The notes under the pieces were generated by a model. The model had not been told where the DNA came from. It saw nothing but the letters and a program-made list of their open reading frames with translations, and searched no databases. A stretch of DNA of 44,110 bases from SBBG01 sp033717875 (GTDB lineage Bacteria > Pseudomonadota > Gammaproteobacteria > Ga0077554 > Ga007554). The translations under genes were made by a program, and so were the position numbers. The DNA lies in contig JADDKJ010000028.1 in the NCBI GenBank assembly GCA_033717875.1, positions 1-44,110 of the forward strand, in the 5' to 3' direction. The stretch's first letter is position 1, and every line of letters begins with the position of its first letter. Of this stretch, positions 7,776-16,598 are shown in pieces.

Positions 7776-8030
7776 ATGATTCCCATCCACGAGCTGCTCA
7801 ACAAAATCCGCTGGGACAAAGACTTTGGGGCCGGCGATTTTGCCATTGGTTACTATGACCGGGTCGAGGAAAAAATCATCATCGTGCCTTTGCGAGAAGT
7901 CCATTTCGACCCGGCGGACCACTCCATCTTTCAGGTCATCGACGACGACGGCGAGACACACCGGATTCCCCTGCATCGCGTCAAGGAAGTTTACAAGAAC
8001 GGTGAACTGATCTGGCACAGGGAGCGTTGA
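7776..8030 (+). CDS. DUF504 / MJ1316-domain protein
   Basis: 84 aa, matching the whole DUF504 family in length. The body MIPIHELLNKIRWDKDFG...FAIGYYDRVEEKIIIVPL...IPLHRVKEVYKNGELIWHR is the single MJ1316 domain. In archaea and in fusions with RNA-repair enzymes this domain has been proposed, from comparative genomics, to recognise RNA termini such as cyclic phosphate ends; a bacterial function is not established. It lies 7 bases after mutL, and its TGA directly abuts the GTG start of dinB. Translation of the three genes is therefore probably coupled. Confidence 0.85.
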   Translation: MIPIHELLNKIRWDKDFGAGDFAIGYYDRVEEKIIIVPLREVHFDPADHSIFQVIDDDGETHRIPLHRVKEVYKNGELIWHRER

Positions 8031-9059
8031 GTGCGCAGAATCCTGCACGTCGACATGGACGCCTTTTTCGCGGCGGTAGAACTGCGCCGGCATCCCGAGC
8101 TGACCGGCAAGCCGCTGGTGATCGGCGGCCGCGGCGACCCTATGCAGCGTGGCGTAGTCTCAACCGCTTCTTACGAGGCGCGCGCCTTCGGCGTGCATTC
8201 CGGGATGCCGCTGCGCACCGCTTACAAACTTTGTCCGCAGGCCATCTTTCTGCCGGTGGATTACGACGAATATGCGCGGATATCTGTCACGATCAAGGAA
8301 ATCCTCAGGGAATTCACGCCACTGCTTGAAGACGTGGGTATCGACGAAGCCTTTCTCGACATCTCCGGCCTGAACACGCCCTCGGAGCAAATCGCCGCCG
8401 CCATCAAGCAAAAGATCAGACAGCAAACCGCTCTGAGCTGCTCGATCGGCATCGCCCCCAACAAGCTCCTCGCCAAAATCGCTTCCGACATGCAAAAGCC
8501 CGACGGCCTGACCATCATTCAGGAAGGCGATGTTGCCACGCGCATCTGGCCGCTGCCGGTGCGCAAACTTCCTGGCGTCGGCCCGAAAACCGAGGCCCGC
8601 CTCAAGGCGATGAGCATCACAACCATCGGCGATCTTGCCGCACAACCGCTGAAAACGCTGACCGCCGAGCTTGGCAAGGCCCACGGCCAGTATCTCCACG
8701 AGGCCGCCCAGGGCATCGACGACAGCCCGTTGATCACACACTGGGAACCAAAATCCAGCAGCCGCGAGATCACGTTTCAACACGACATCGGGGACTGGCA
8801 GGTACTGGCAAAAACACTGGCGGCCCTTACCCGGGAACTGGTAGACAGTCTGAAGGAAGAGGGTTACCTGGGCAGAACGGTAACGGTGAAAGTGCGCTTC
8901 AGCGACTTCGAAACCCATACACGGGAAAAGACGCTGGAGAGCCACACCAACAACCTCGCCGCTATCCGACACGGCGCTTTTGATTGCCTGCGTCGCTTTG
9001 AACTCACGAAAAAGGTACGACTGATCGGCGTCAGGGTCGGGGATTTAAGGAAGCCCTGA
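8031..9059 (+). CDS. dinB: DNA polymerase IV (Y-family translesion polymerase)
   Basis: 342 aa from a GTG that directly follows the TGA of the upstream gene; GGGAGCG lies just before it. The Y-family motifs are in order: ILHVDMDAFFAAVE (first metal Asp), VVSTASYEARAFGV, and DVGIDEAFLDISG (second catalytic Asp-Glu). Then come SCSIGIAPNKLLAKIASDMQKPDG, the HhH-like LPGVGPKTEARL, and the little-finger domain. The C-terminus is short and lacks a clear beta-clamp peptide (QxxLxLF). Its last residues RKP and the TGA fall inside a GGAAGCCCTGA sequence identical in type to a terminal repeat of MITE family A, so the native tail may have been replaced. The enzyme extends past damaged bases, at the price of errors. 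Confidence 0.94.
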   Translation: MRRILHVDMDAFFAAVELRRHPELTGKPLVIGGRGDPMQRGVVSTASYEARAFGVHSGMPLRTAYKLCPQAIFLPVDYDEYARISVTIKEILREFTPLLEDVGIDEAFLDISGLNTPSEQIAAAIKQKIRQQTALSCSIGIAPNKLLAKIASDMQKPDGLTIIQEGDVATRIWPLPVRKLPGVGPKTEARLKAMSITTIGDLAAQPLKTLTAELGKAHGQYLHEAAQGIDDSPLITHWEPKSSSREITFQHDIGDWQVLAKTLAALTRELVDSLKEEGYLGRTVTVKVRFSDFETHTREKTLESHTNNLAAIRHGAFDCLRRFELTKKVRLIGVRVGDLRKP

Positions 9060-9066
9060 ATAATCC
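9049..9066 (+). repeat. MITE family A, solo terminal repeat at the dinB stop
   Basis: GGAAGCCCTGAATAATCC matches the left end of family A copies at 9173 and (reverse strand) 24886. The dinB TGA (9057-9059) lies within it. No matching right end follows before the next copy at 9173, so this is a truncated element or the outer end of a nested pair. The intergenic stretch 9067-9172 shows nothing else I can support. Confidence 0.6.
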
Positions 9067-9172
9067 AGCGCGCCAGCTCGTTTGCTCACCGCCTTCTGGA
9101 AGACGAGATTCGCCACTCTTTGTTTCCATGCATGCTTTTCCATCAGACAAGAGTAGTGACGATTTATATTTC

Positions 9173-9323
9173 GGAAACTCTGAATAATTCCATCCTGGAA
9201 TTCTCAGAGCACGGAAAGCAAAAATGTGATTTTTTTCTTTCCTTCCTTTTTCAATCACTTGCCGTGATTGAAAAATGCCGGTCCATCCGTGTGCCGCGGA
9301 ACCTCTGACACATCAGAGGTTCC
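9173..9323 (+). repeat. MITE family A, full copy (151 bp)
   Basis: Terminal repeats GGAAACTCTGA (9173-9183) and TCAGAGGTTCC (9313-9323) are inverted with one mismatch. Inside is a chain of hairpins: AATTCCA/TGGAATT near the left end, GGAAAG/CTTTCC around an AT-rich core, TTTTTCAATCAC/GTGATTGAAAAA, and GGAACCTCTGA/TCAGAGGTTCC at the right. No transposase is encoded. The right part is read in frame by the minus-strand AddA-like gene. Related copies are at 24742-24886 and 38254-38336. Confidence 0.8.
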
Positions 9324-12300
9324 TTCCCACTCCCGCCACCCGCCCAGCAGCGGAAAGTAGAGGCCAACCCGGATGGGACGGCCTTCTTCGAGCCTGCTTA
9401 TCAGCGCAGCGTAGTTTTCGAGCTGGCTCCGGTAGCGTAGTTGCTCGTTATCGAGAAATGCGTCGAGGTCGCCGCCTTCGTGGCGGCTGGTTTTATAGTC
9501 GATGATCCAGCGTGTGCCGTTCTGATCGACAAATGTTCGATCAATAATGATGTTGACCGGCTTGCCGGCAATGATGCCGGTGAGGGCATATTCGCAGCGG
9601 CTGTCATGGTGGGTATTGTCCAGCAGCCAGCGGCCGCGCTGATCTTTCAGGGTGCGGGCGAGCGCGGTCTCGACTTGCTGTACTGCTTGCCCCAGCTCGG
9701 CGGTTCCCACCCCCAACTGTGCCAGGAGGGTGCGATAAGTGGGGCGCTGAGCGGCGATGCGCGCCGCGCCCCAGGAATCGGGGCCTTGCATGGCGATCTG
9801 GCGCAGGATGCGGTGTACCACGGTGCCGACATGCCGGGCGGCATCGCTCGCCCAGAGGAATTCGATATTGTCTTTTGCGTTTTGCGGCGCGACGGCCGCC
9901 ACATTCACTGCGCATTTGACAGGCTCGGGCGCGGGGGGCAGTTTCCAGCCTGTCATGAGGCGGCGCAGTTTCGGGAAAGACGGGGGTGGTATCGCCGTTG
10001 TTTCATATTCTTCAGGCATCGTCATGGCTGGATTTTCCGCCGCATGGGCAACAAAATCCTTTTCCACCACGTCCCACAATTGATTCAATAATGAATCGCT
10101 ACGCGGCTTTTTCAGCTTGCCATCCTTTTTTGACAAGGCGACATGACCGAGCAGGTGTAACGTTTTTTTTGCGCGTGTGGCGGCGACGTAAAGCAGCCTT
10201 CCAGCTTCATGGCGTCCTTTCTGCTGGTCGGCATATTTGAGCCAGGCATAGATCGGGTCTTCCTGCTCGCCATGGGCCTTGATCGGCGCCAGCAGCAGAT
10301 CACCCGCCTCGCGTGCTGTCGCAGGGCGCTCCATCCACATCAGCAGACGGCTCTCGTCGGCGGGCATGCCGCGCCCCAGGCCGGGCACGATCACGGTGTC
10401 GAACTCCAGGCCCTTGGCTTTGTGAATCGTCATCAGTTGCACTGTATCGTCGGCCTTGATGTCGGGCAAGGCATAGAGCGTTGCCACTTGTTGCTCGATG
10501 GCGGCGAAGTCGTCGATGTCGCCGCCGCGCTGCCATTGTTCCAGCAGATCGAAAAATACCTGGGCGTCATCCAGATCGGTGACATTCTGTACACAGGCCG
10601 GACCGCCCAGTGCCAGCCATGCACCCTCGACCCAGCGCCGCAGACCACGGCGACGGCGTTGGGTAAGACTGACGCGCATAATTTCGCGCATGCGATGCAG
10701 GCGCAGCCGGTCATCGTTGCTGAGCTGCCCGATGCGTTCCTCGTTGGTGATCAGGTCCCAGATCGCCGCATCAGGATCGGCGCTGGCGATGGCATGGAGG
10801 TCGGCCAAGGACAAACCGCACCACGGCGCGCGCAGTATCGCCAGCCAGGCGATGCGGTCGGCGGGATGAAGCAGCGCGCGGGTGAGCGCGAGCAGGTCCT
10901 GGATCACTGGGCGATGGCCTAGCTGTTCGATCTCGATGGCGCGGTAACGCAGCCCCTGTTCTTTCAAGGCCAGTGCAATGCCGGCGAGATGGCTACGCGC
11001 ACGCACCAGTATCGCCACCGTGCCGCCGGGCTGAGATTGCCGGGTCTGGTGTACCAGTTCGGCGACCCGCTGCGCCTCACCGTTCGAGTCGAGGACCAGA
11101 AAGGGGTGCACTTGCACGGCGCAATGCCCTTCCGCCGCCTGGGAAGCAACGGATTTGCTGTAGGGAACGGCGCCGCCCGCGATGTCTTCCACGGCCGGCA
11201 GAACGCGGGCGAAACTCTCGTTGACCCACTCGACAATACCGGCCTGGGAACGGAAGTTGACGCTCAAGGTTAGCGGCGTCAAGCGCATCGAACCGATGCC
11301 GCTGTGACGGGCGCGCAGGAACAGTCCGACCTCGGCTTCACGGAAGCGATAAATCGACTGCATCGGATCGCCCACCACGAACAGGCTGCGGCCATCACCG
11401 GCTTGCCAACCCGCGGTAAGCCGTTCCAGCAATTGATACTGACCAAACGAGGTATCCTGAAACTCATCGACCAGCAGGTGCTTGATGCGATAATCCAGGG
11501 CGAGCGCGAGGTCGGTCGGGTTGTCGGGATTACCCAGTGCCTCGGCGGCGCGTTGCGCCACCTCGCTGAAGTCCACCTGGCCACGTTCGCCGAAGATAAG
11601 CTTGAGATGTCCCGCCGCAACGGGCAACAAATCGAACAAAGCCTCCAGCACCTGCCACTGCGCTTCGGTATACCGGGCGGCTGGCAGACGCCGCAGATCT
11701 GCCAGCCGGGCACGCAGGTACTCGCCCGGCTGCTCCGCATCGGTGCGCTCAAGCTCGGCGATCAACTCTTCCAGTTGCTGCTTCCTTGTTTGATACAATG
11801 CCTTTGATTCTTTGTCCTTGGCGGTGCTGGGCGCGGGAAAGCCGATATTCTTATCCGCTTTCTTGCGCCATGTTCCTTTATCGGTGAGCAGCAAGTCCAC
11901 GATGGCATGCCAGGCTGTCACGTCGGCGATCTCGTTTCCGGGCAATGATGCGCGGTCGCCCCACTGCCGGAGACTGGAGGTATTTTCTTCATCGAGATTC
12001 GACGCGGCAAAGCACGCCAGTTCGACGATCCGCTCGCCGATAGCCACAGGCATGGCCTTCATGACATCCGTCAACGCATCGCTGATTACGTTGCGTAACG
12101 CCGCTTCCAGCATTTCGCGCTCGCGTCCCGCATCGCTGACCACATGGCGCAACCACTGATCGCGGCGCGCCAGCATGTTGGCAAGCAAATCCTCGACCTG
12201 CGCCAGATGGTTGTCGAGGTGTCGCAACAGCCGTTCCACGGCGGGCGACCATGACTCGTCTTTTTCCAGCGCATTCAATGTTTCGCGCGCCGCAAGCCGA

Positions 12301-12767
12301 TAGAGTTCGGTGGCGTCATCGGCGGTGGCGGGCACGGCGCCGAATCCAGACAGCACGGGCATCTGCCGGGCCAGTGAACCGCACAGCGCGTCGATAGTGA
12401 GGATGCGCAGCCGCGCCGGATGGGAGAGCACATCCCAGCCTTGCCGCCGGTCATGGTCCAGCGCCGCACGCGCCAGCTCCCAGGTTTCACGCGCATAATC
12501 GTTATCCTGCGGCGCGGCGCGCGCATTGCGCAGCGCCTCCAGAATGCGGCTGCGCATCTCCGCCGCCGCCTTGCGGGTGAAGGTGATCGCGACGATTTCC
12601 TCGGGAACCGTCACCTGCGCCAGCAGGGTGAGGTAGCGCTGCGTCAGCAAGCTGGTCTTGCCCGAACCGGCCGGGGCCTGAACGATGAACGAGCGTGCGG
12701 GATCGAGCGCCTGGCGGCGTTGCGCGGCATCGGCGATGGCGGGGTTATTCACTGTCTTCACCTTCAC
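9255..12767 (-). CDS. AddA-like UvrD-family helicase/nuclease
   Basis: 1170 aa. It is a superfamily 1A (UvrD/RecB-type) helicase with Walker A APAGSGKTSLL (about 35), TFTRKAAAEMR, Walker B LLVDEFQDTS, VGDPMQSIYRFREAEV, LSVNFRS, QLMTIHKAKGLEFDTVIVPGLG and YVAATRAKK. The C-terminus is a RecB-type PD-(D/E)XK nuclease: IIDRTF..., DYKTSRH, QLENYAALI. With the AddB-like partner just upstream it probably processes double-strand ends for RecA. The start (ATG 12767) overlaps the AddB-like gene end by 23 bases. The last 22 residues, after GGWREWE, and the stop are encoded by the MITE at 9173-9323; the native C-terminus seems to have been replaced. I leave the symbol open because this pair differs from Firmicute AddAB. 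Confidence 0.88.
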   Translation of the reverse strand: MKVKTVNNPAIADAAQRRQALDPARSFIVQAPAGSGKTSLLTQRYLTLLAQVTVPEEIVAITFTRKAAAEMRSRILEALRNARAAPQDNDYARETWELARAALDHDRRQGWDVLSHPARLRILTIDALCGSLARQMPVLSGFGAVPATADDATELYRLAARETLNALEKDESWSPAVERLLRHLDNHLAQVEDLLANMLARRDQWLRHVVSDAGREREMLEAALRNVISDALTDVMKAMPVAIGERIVELACFAASNLDEENTSSLRQWGDRASLPGNEIADVTAWHAIVDLLLTDKGTWRKKADKNIGFPAPSTAKDKESKALYQTRKQQLEELIAELERTDAEQPGEYLRARLADLRRLPAARYTEAQWQVLEALFDLLPVAAGHLKLIFGERGQVDFSEVAQRAAEALGNPDNPTDLALALDYRIKHLLVDEFQDTSFGQYQLLERLTAGWQAGDGRSLFVVGDPMQSIYRFREAEVGLFLRARHSGIGSMRLTPLTLSVNFRSQAGIVEWVNESFARVLPAVEDIAGGAVPYSKSVASQAAEGHCAVQVHPFLVLDSNGEAQRVAELVHQTRQSQPGGTVAILVRARSHLAGIALALKEQGLRYRAIEIEQLGHRPVIQDLLALTRALLHPADRIAWLAILRAPWCGLSLADLHAIASADPDAAIWDLITNEERIGQLSNDDRLRLHRMREIMRVSLTQRRRRGLRRWVEGAWLALGGPACVQNVTDLDDAQVFFDLLEQWQRGGDIDDFAAIEQQVATLYALPDIKADDTVQLMTIHKAKGLEFDTVIVPGLGRGMPADESRLLMWMERPATAREAGDLLLAPIKAHGEQEDPIYAWLKYADQQKGRHEAGRLLYVAATRAKKTLHLLGHVALSKKDGKLKKPRSDSLLNQLWDVVEKDFVAHAAENPAMTMPEEYETTAIPPPSFPKLRRLMTGWKLPPAPEPVKCAVNVAAVAPQNAKDNIEFLWASDAARHVGTVVHRILRQIAMQGPDSWGAARIAAQRPTYRTLLAQLGVGTAELGQAVQQVETALARTLKDQRGRWLLDNTHHDSRCEYALTGIIAGKPVNIIIDRTFVDQNGTRWIIDYKTSRHEGGDLDAFLDNEQLRYRSQLENYAALISRLEEGRPIRVGLYFPLLGGWREWEGTSDVSEVPRHTDGPAFFNHGK

Positions 12768-15450
12768 CCTCCTCCACCTCTGTCATGCCCAAACCATCAT
12801 GTTCATTGATGCGGCATAGCGCAGGCAAGGCGCAGAACTGGCAAGTCTGCGGAGGCTTTTTAGGATCGACCTCGGCACGCCCGGCGCGGAATTCGTCAGC
12901 CAGACGCTGCAGCGTTTTTTGCCATTCGCCGACGAGCTCGTCCCAGGCGAATGCCCGGCCATACTTGGTTTCAGCAAGGGCCTTTACCCCAGGCATGACA
13001 TGGGCATTTTGCGTCAATCCCTTGAAAGCCGAAGATCCCGGCCTGAGTTGGGCAAACGCCAGGCCCGCGACGGATTCGCCGTTATACGCGCAGTACAGCG
13101 GCAACTGCGGCTCGTCAGGACGGTCACCGAACCAGCCGCCAATATTGGCGTCACTGGTCTTGTAGTCGACGATCACTTGTCGGCCATCAGGCAACCGGTC
13201 GATGCGGTCGATGCGGGTGGAAAGCATCAAACCACCCACGTGCATCACATGCTGTTGCTCAAGCTCAAGCACGGTGAACGCCGCGCGCCGCTTTTCCAGT
13301 TCCAGCCAATCGGTGATAAGTCTCAGCAGACGGTCCTCCTCCAGCACCTTGAACTTCGCGGTAAAAGTGCTCCGTCGCTTTTGCGCCATGCCATCAATCG
13401 CCGCAGCCACAGCCTCCGCGACGATCTCTCTCACTTCTTCAGGTGAGGCGCGGCACAAGTCTTCATGGCGGCGCAGTCGCTGCCAGACCCGCTCCAGGGC
13501 CGCATGCAGCAACTGGCCGCGCTCGCTGGGGCTCAACCCGACATCGGCGACAGGCAACGGCTTTGCACCCAGACGGTGCTCGGCAAAAGCGCGAAACGGA
13601 CACGCGGCTTGCTGTTTCAATACGCCTGTTCCCCCTGAGACTGATGTTCCGGCGGCAAGCGTCGGGGCCTGGTGATCGTCCCGCTCTTCGATGGTCTGCG
13701 CTGCATGGATAACGTTCATCCAGGAATCATGCCGCGCCAACGACAGTTGATCCGGTGGCGTCTCCGGCAAACCGGCGATCAGCGGTGAAGGGCGGCGTTC
13801 GCGATCGCCATCCTGCTTCGGATAACTGGCAATGACGCGCGGCGCGGCGGCAAGCAGCCTGTCCGTCAAGCGCCGGGCGAAGAGCAACTCGCGCTCCGCA
13901 GAGGCGTGCGGCAAGCCATGCCTACGTTGCAATTCATGCGGCAGGAAGGGATTGGGTCGTGGCGACGCGGGCCAGACCTCGTCATGCAATCCCATCACCC
14001 ACAGATGATCGAATTGCATGCCTGCCGCTTCGAGTACGCCGAGAATCTGCACCGGCGCATCGGCGCCCTGCGGCTGAAACAGAATGCTGCCGGTCATCTG
14101 CCGCAAGCGGCTCAGCGCATCACCCATGCCCTGCCGTGTGACGACCACATCGAGCTGCGCATAATCGGCCAACAACTCCCGCCACGCCATCACGGCCTGA
14201 TATTCGCGGCTATCCAGCGAGCGCTCGCCCGGCCAGCCGATCGCCGCCAACAGCCGCGCGAAGTCCGCCGCCCATGCGCTTGGCGTTTGACGCTTCGGCA
14301 AAGATCGCACCACCTCCAGCCATCGATCCAGAGCCGCGGCAAGTTGCGGACAAACGCCGTTTTCGCCCCCTCCAAGCGCGTGACGCCGCAATGTCTCGAC
14401 GCTGACAGTCGGCTCGCCAACGCGCCGCAGCCGCGCATCCAGCCGTGCGCGGCGCGTCATCTCCTGCTCCGCTCCGGCCAGAAAGGGGGAACGCAACAGA
14501 CTGCCGGCCTTCTCCAGCGGCAGCCTGCCCTGCGCCATGTCCAGAATCAGCAGTGCGGCGTGGACGACGGGCTGGTCTTGCAAGGGCTGGCCCAGCGAGA
14601 TGTTGTAAAGCGGAATATCATCGTCACCGCCGGGCATGACGGCGCCGGGCAACAGAGTGTCGTTGAAAATGCGCACCACTTTCTCGCGCACCGCCCCCAG
14701 ATCATGGATCACCACACCGATGGAACCCGCACCCCGCTCCAGCAGATCACGCACCCAGCGCGCGGCGACGCGGATCTCGGCTTCGGCGTCGGCAAGGCCG
14801 ATACGCATCACCGCGCCAGTCAGGGCTGGCGGCGGCAGTTCGTCCACAATCACGTCCGCCGCTCTTAGCGCCGCGATGAGCGCCTGTTGCTGCGGTGTCA
14901 ATTCATCGAAGCCTGCCAGCAACACATGACGCGGCGCCTTCAGCGCGCCTGTGTTGATCTGCTGCGCGGCGAAGTCCATCAAGCTACCGCGATCCATCCA
15001 GGCGGAAGCGGAACAAAGCTTGGCAAAATGCCGCGCCCAGCGCCGGAAGGCGTGCGCATCGTCGTTGAGCGGTGGCCGCATGTCATCGAGCGAAATGCGC
15101 CATTGCCTGAGCAGCATCCAGGCTTCCTGCGCCTCCTGCGCGGCGGCGGGAATGCGCAGCAGTCCTTTCCCTTCCGGGGAATTGGCGATGATACGCTCCC
15201 ACAAGGCCAATTCCTGGTGGCTATTCAAAAGCGCGGGAAATTCCGTCTGGCCAGCCGTATCGAGGACTTCGTTCCAGCACCGCTCCAGCCAGGCGGACAG
15301 AGGCAGAATATCGGCTGTCGCCCAGACGACGCGGCCATGCCGCCGCTGATGCGTATCAAATGCCTGGCGCAGATGACGCGCCAGACGGCGGTTGGCGGTC
15401 AGCAGGGTTGCGCCTTGTTCGAGGGTGGCGAAGAGATTGTCTGTCATCAT
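12745..15450 (-). CDS. AddB-like PD-(D/E)XK nuclease, probable DNA repair protein (TIGR03623 type)
   Basis: 901 aa. The N-terminal region (LEQGATLLTANRRLARHLRQAF) is a degenerate helicase core without a good Walker A motif, as in AddB. The middle holds VIHDLGAVREKVVRIFND and QILGVLEAAGMQFDHLWVMGLHDEVWPASPRPNPFLP, typical of the family. The C-terminal nuclease shows DRIDRLPDG, VIVDYKTS and QLPLYCAY. Four Cys, one in QAACPFRAF and three in CQFCALPALC, match the iron-sulfur staple of AddB nuclease domains. The family is described as AddB-related probable repair protein. It is translated with the downstream AddA-like gene (23-base overlap). It starts at ATG 15450 or 15447, about 66 bases after the anti-sigma remnant. 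Confidence 0.85.
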   Translation of the reverse strand: MMTDNLFATLEQGATLLTANRRLARHLRQAFDTHQRRHGRVVWATADILPLSAWLERCWNEVLDTAGQTEFPALLNSHQELALWERIIANSPEGKGLLRIPAAAQEAQEAWMLLRQWRISLDDMRPPLNDDAHAFRRWARHFAKLCSASAWMDRGSLMDFAAQQINTGALKAPRHVLLAGFDELTPQQQALIAALRAADVIVDELPPPALTGAVMRIGLADAEAEIRVAARWVRDLLERGAGSIGVVIHDLGAVREKVVRIFNDTLLPGAVMPGGDDDIPLYNISLGQPLQDQPVVHAALLILDMAQGRLPLEKAGSLLRSPFLAGAEQEMTRRARLDARLRRVGEPTVSVETLRRHALGGGENGVCPQLAAALDRWLEVVRSLPKRQTPSAWAADFARLLAAIGWPGERSLDSREYQAVMAWRELLADYAQLDVVVTRQGMGDALSRLRQMTGSILFQPQGADAPVQILGVLEAAGMQFDHLWVMGLHDEVWPASPRPNPFLPHELQRRHGLPHASAERELLFARRLTDRLLAAAPRVIASYPKQDGDRERRPSPLIAGLPETPPDQLSLARHDSWMNVIHAAQTIEERDDHQAPTLAAGTSVSGGTGVLKQQAACPFRAFAEHRLGAKPLPVADVGLSPSERGQLLHAALERVWQRLRRHEDLCRASPEEVREIVAEAVAAAIDGMAQKRRSTFTAKFKVLEEDRLLRLITDWLELEKRRAAFTVLELEQQHVMHVGGLMLSTRIDRIDRLPDGRQVIVDYKTSDANIGGWFGDRPDEPQLPLYCAYNGESVAGLAFAQLRPGSSAFKGLTQNAHVMPGVKALAETKYGRAFAWDELVGEWQKTLQRLADEFRAGRAEVDPKKPPQTCQFCALPALCRINEHDGLGMTEVEEGEGEDSE

Positions 15451-15516
15451 GAAATGCGGAATGCGCGGCGCACAGCAAACGCGCGGTGCGTAAGAAGCAC
15501 TAAATTTCGAGCGCTA

Positions 15517-15983
15517 TCATATCCCCGGATAATCGAAAATACTGGCGCGCAAATAGACCACCACACCCGTGGCGGTGGTGCTGACGCCATGCCGGGTCCT
15601 TTGGCGGCAAGCTGATAATCACCGGCGCGCAGCGTCATGCCGTCGATGGTGAATTCGCCTTCCAGCACCAGGCACTCTTCATCGCAATCATGATCATGCG
15701 CGGGCATGCTAACCCCCGGCGACGCGCGCAGCAGAAACGATTTGGTGCCGGCTTCTTTATCCATCACCAGCAATTTGACTTCGATACCCAGCGCCAATGA
15801 CTTCCACCCCTGTTGCTGGCGCAAGGTGAGGAACTCGCTCGCGGGCGGCTGGCTGCGAATGCGCTCCAGCACCTTGGCGCGCAGATCCGGTGGCGGCGTC
15901 ACAGGAGCAACTCCCTGAAGCAACGCCTCCATGACGGCCTGCTCGATGGTCTCGCCTTGCTCCGGCTGTTTGCGCTGACTCAC
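15517..15983 (-). pseudogene. Cupin (ChrR-like) anti-sigma factor, frameshifted near the C-terminus
   Basis: The start is GTG 15983, with AGGAG five bases upstream; the GTG overlaps the sigma gene's expected TGA (GTGA). The first part encodes SQRKQPEQGETIEQAVMEAL, a helical region, then a cupin with MPAHDHDCDEECLVLEGEF and LRAGDYQLAAKG. After AAKG (about 15597) the frame breaks. Shifting by one base restores TRHGVSTTATGVVVYLR and a TGA at 15517, as expected for this fold. As it stands, ribosomes would read on in the wrong frame to about 15447. The N-terminal zinc-binding Cys/His motif of true ChrR is not visible. One missing base explains it; sequencing error is possible. Confidence 0.75.
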
Positions 15984-16596
15984 AAAGACTCCTGCCTGTC
16001 GATCGAGGGATGATGAAGGTGAAGCATGTCTTTCAAGATATGCATGGCCTTGCGTATCGAGGTTTTGACGCTGCCAAGCGGCATACCTGTGCACACGGGG
16101 ATGACGCCGCGAAAAAAGGCCAGCGCCAGCAAATGGCGCTGGGCCGGGTTCAACTCTTGAAGGGCGCATGCAGCGCGTCGCTCCGCTCGGTAGCGAGGAG
16201 CAGATCGAGCGGGCCGTCTTCGTCACTGACGGCTTCCGGCCGCAGCGTGTGAGGGTCCGCATGGAGTTCGGCCTGATCGCGGCGGCGGACAAGATCGAGC
16301 GCGCGGCTGCGGCAGATGGTCAAGAGCCAAGTCAGCACCCGACCGCGCTCCTCATCGTAACGGTGCGCCTGATTCCACACCTGGAAATAGACATCGGAGA
16401 CCACCTCTTCGGCCGCTTGCGCCTGGCGCGTGATACGCAAGGCCAGCCCATAGACGCGGCTGGCGGTCGCGTCGTAGAAATCCGCCAACGCGGCTTCTTC
16501 CCGCCGCGCTATCCTTGACAAGAATTCCCGATATGAAGCCTCGCTCATATCGTTCATGCTGTCATTGCCACTCAGTTCCGTCACGTCACCACCCAT
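15980..16596 (-). pseudogene. ECF sigma factor (RpoE-like), frameshifted before region 4
   Basis: From ATG 16596 (or ATG 16557 or 16548) the frame encodes sigma region 2: ALADFYDATASRVYGLALRI, AEEVVSDVYFQVWNQA, YDEERGRVLTWLLTICRSRALDLVRRR. It then ends early at 16150 with APFKS. Adding one base near 16163 restores ALQELNPAQRHLLALAFFRG...TGMPLGSVKTSIRKAM to a TGA at 15980-15982, overlapping the anti-sigma GTG. This is the DNA-binding region 4. The helix-turn-helix between FFRG and TGMPLG also looks about four residues shorter than usual. As sequenced it would lack -35 recognition and be inactive. The neighbour is its cupin anti-sigma, also frameshifted. Confidence 0.8.
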
Positions 16597-16598
16597 TA

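Noticed and set aside
15447..16292. One long minus-strand frame of 281 residues covering the anti-sigma
   Set aside because: Its first 100 or so residues are the sigma gene read in the wrong frame and its last 27 follow a frameshift. Only the middle is anti-sigma.
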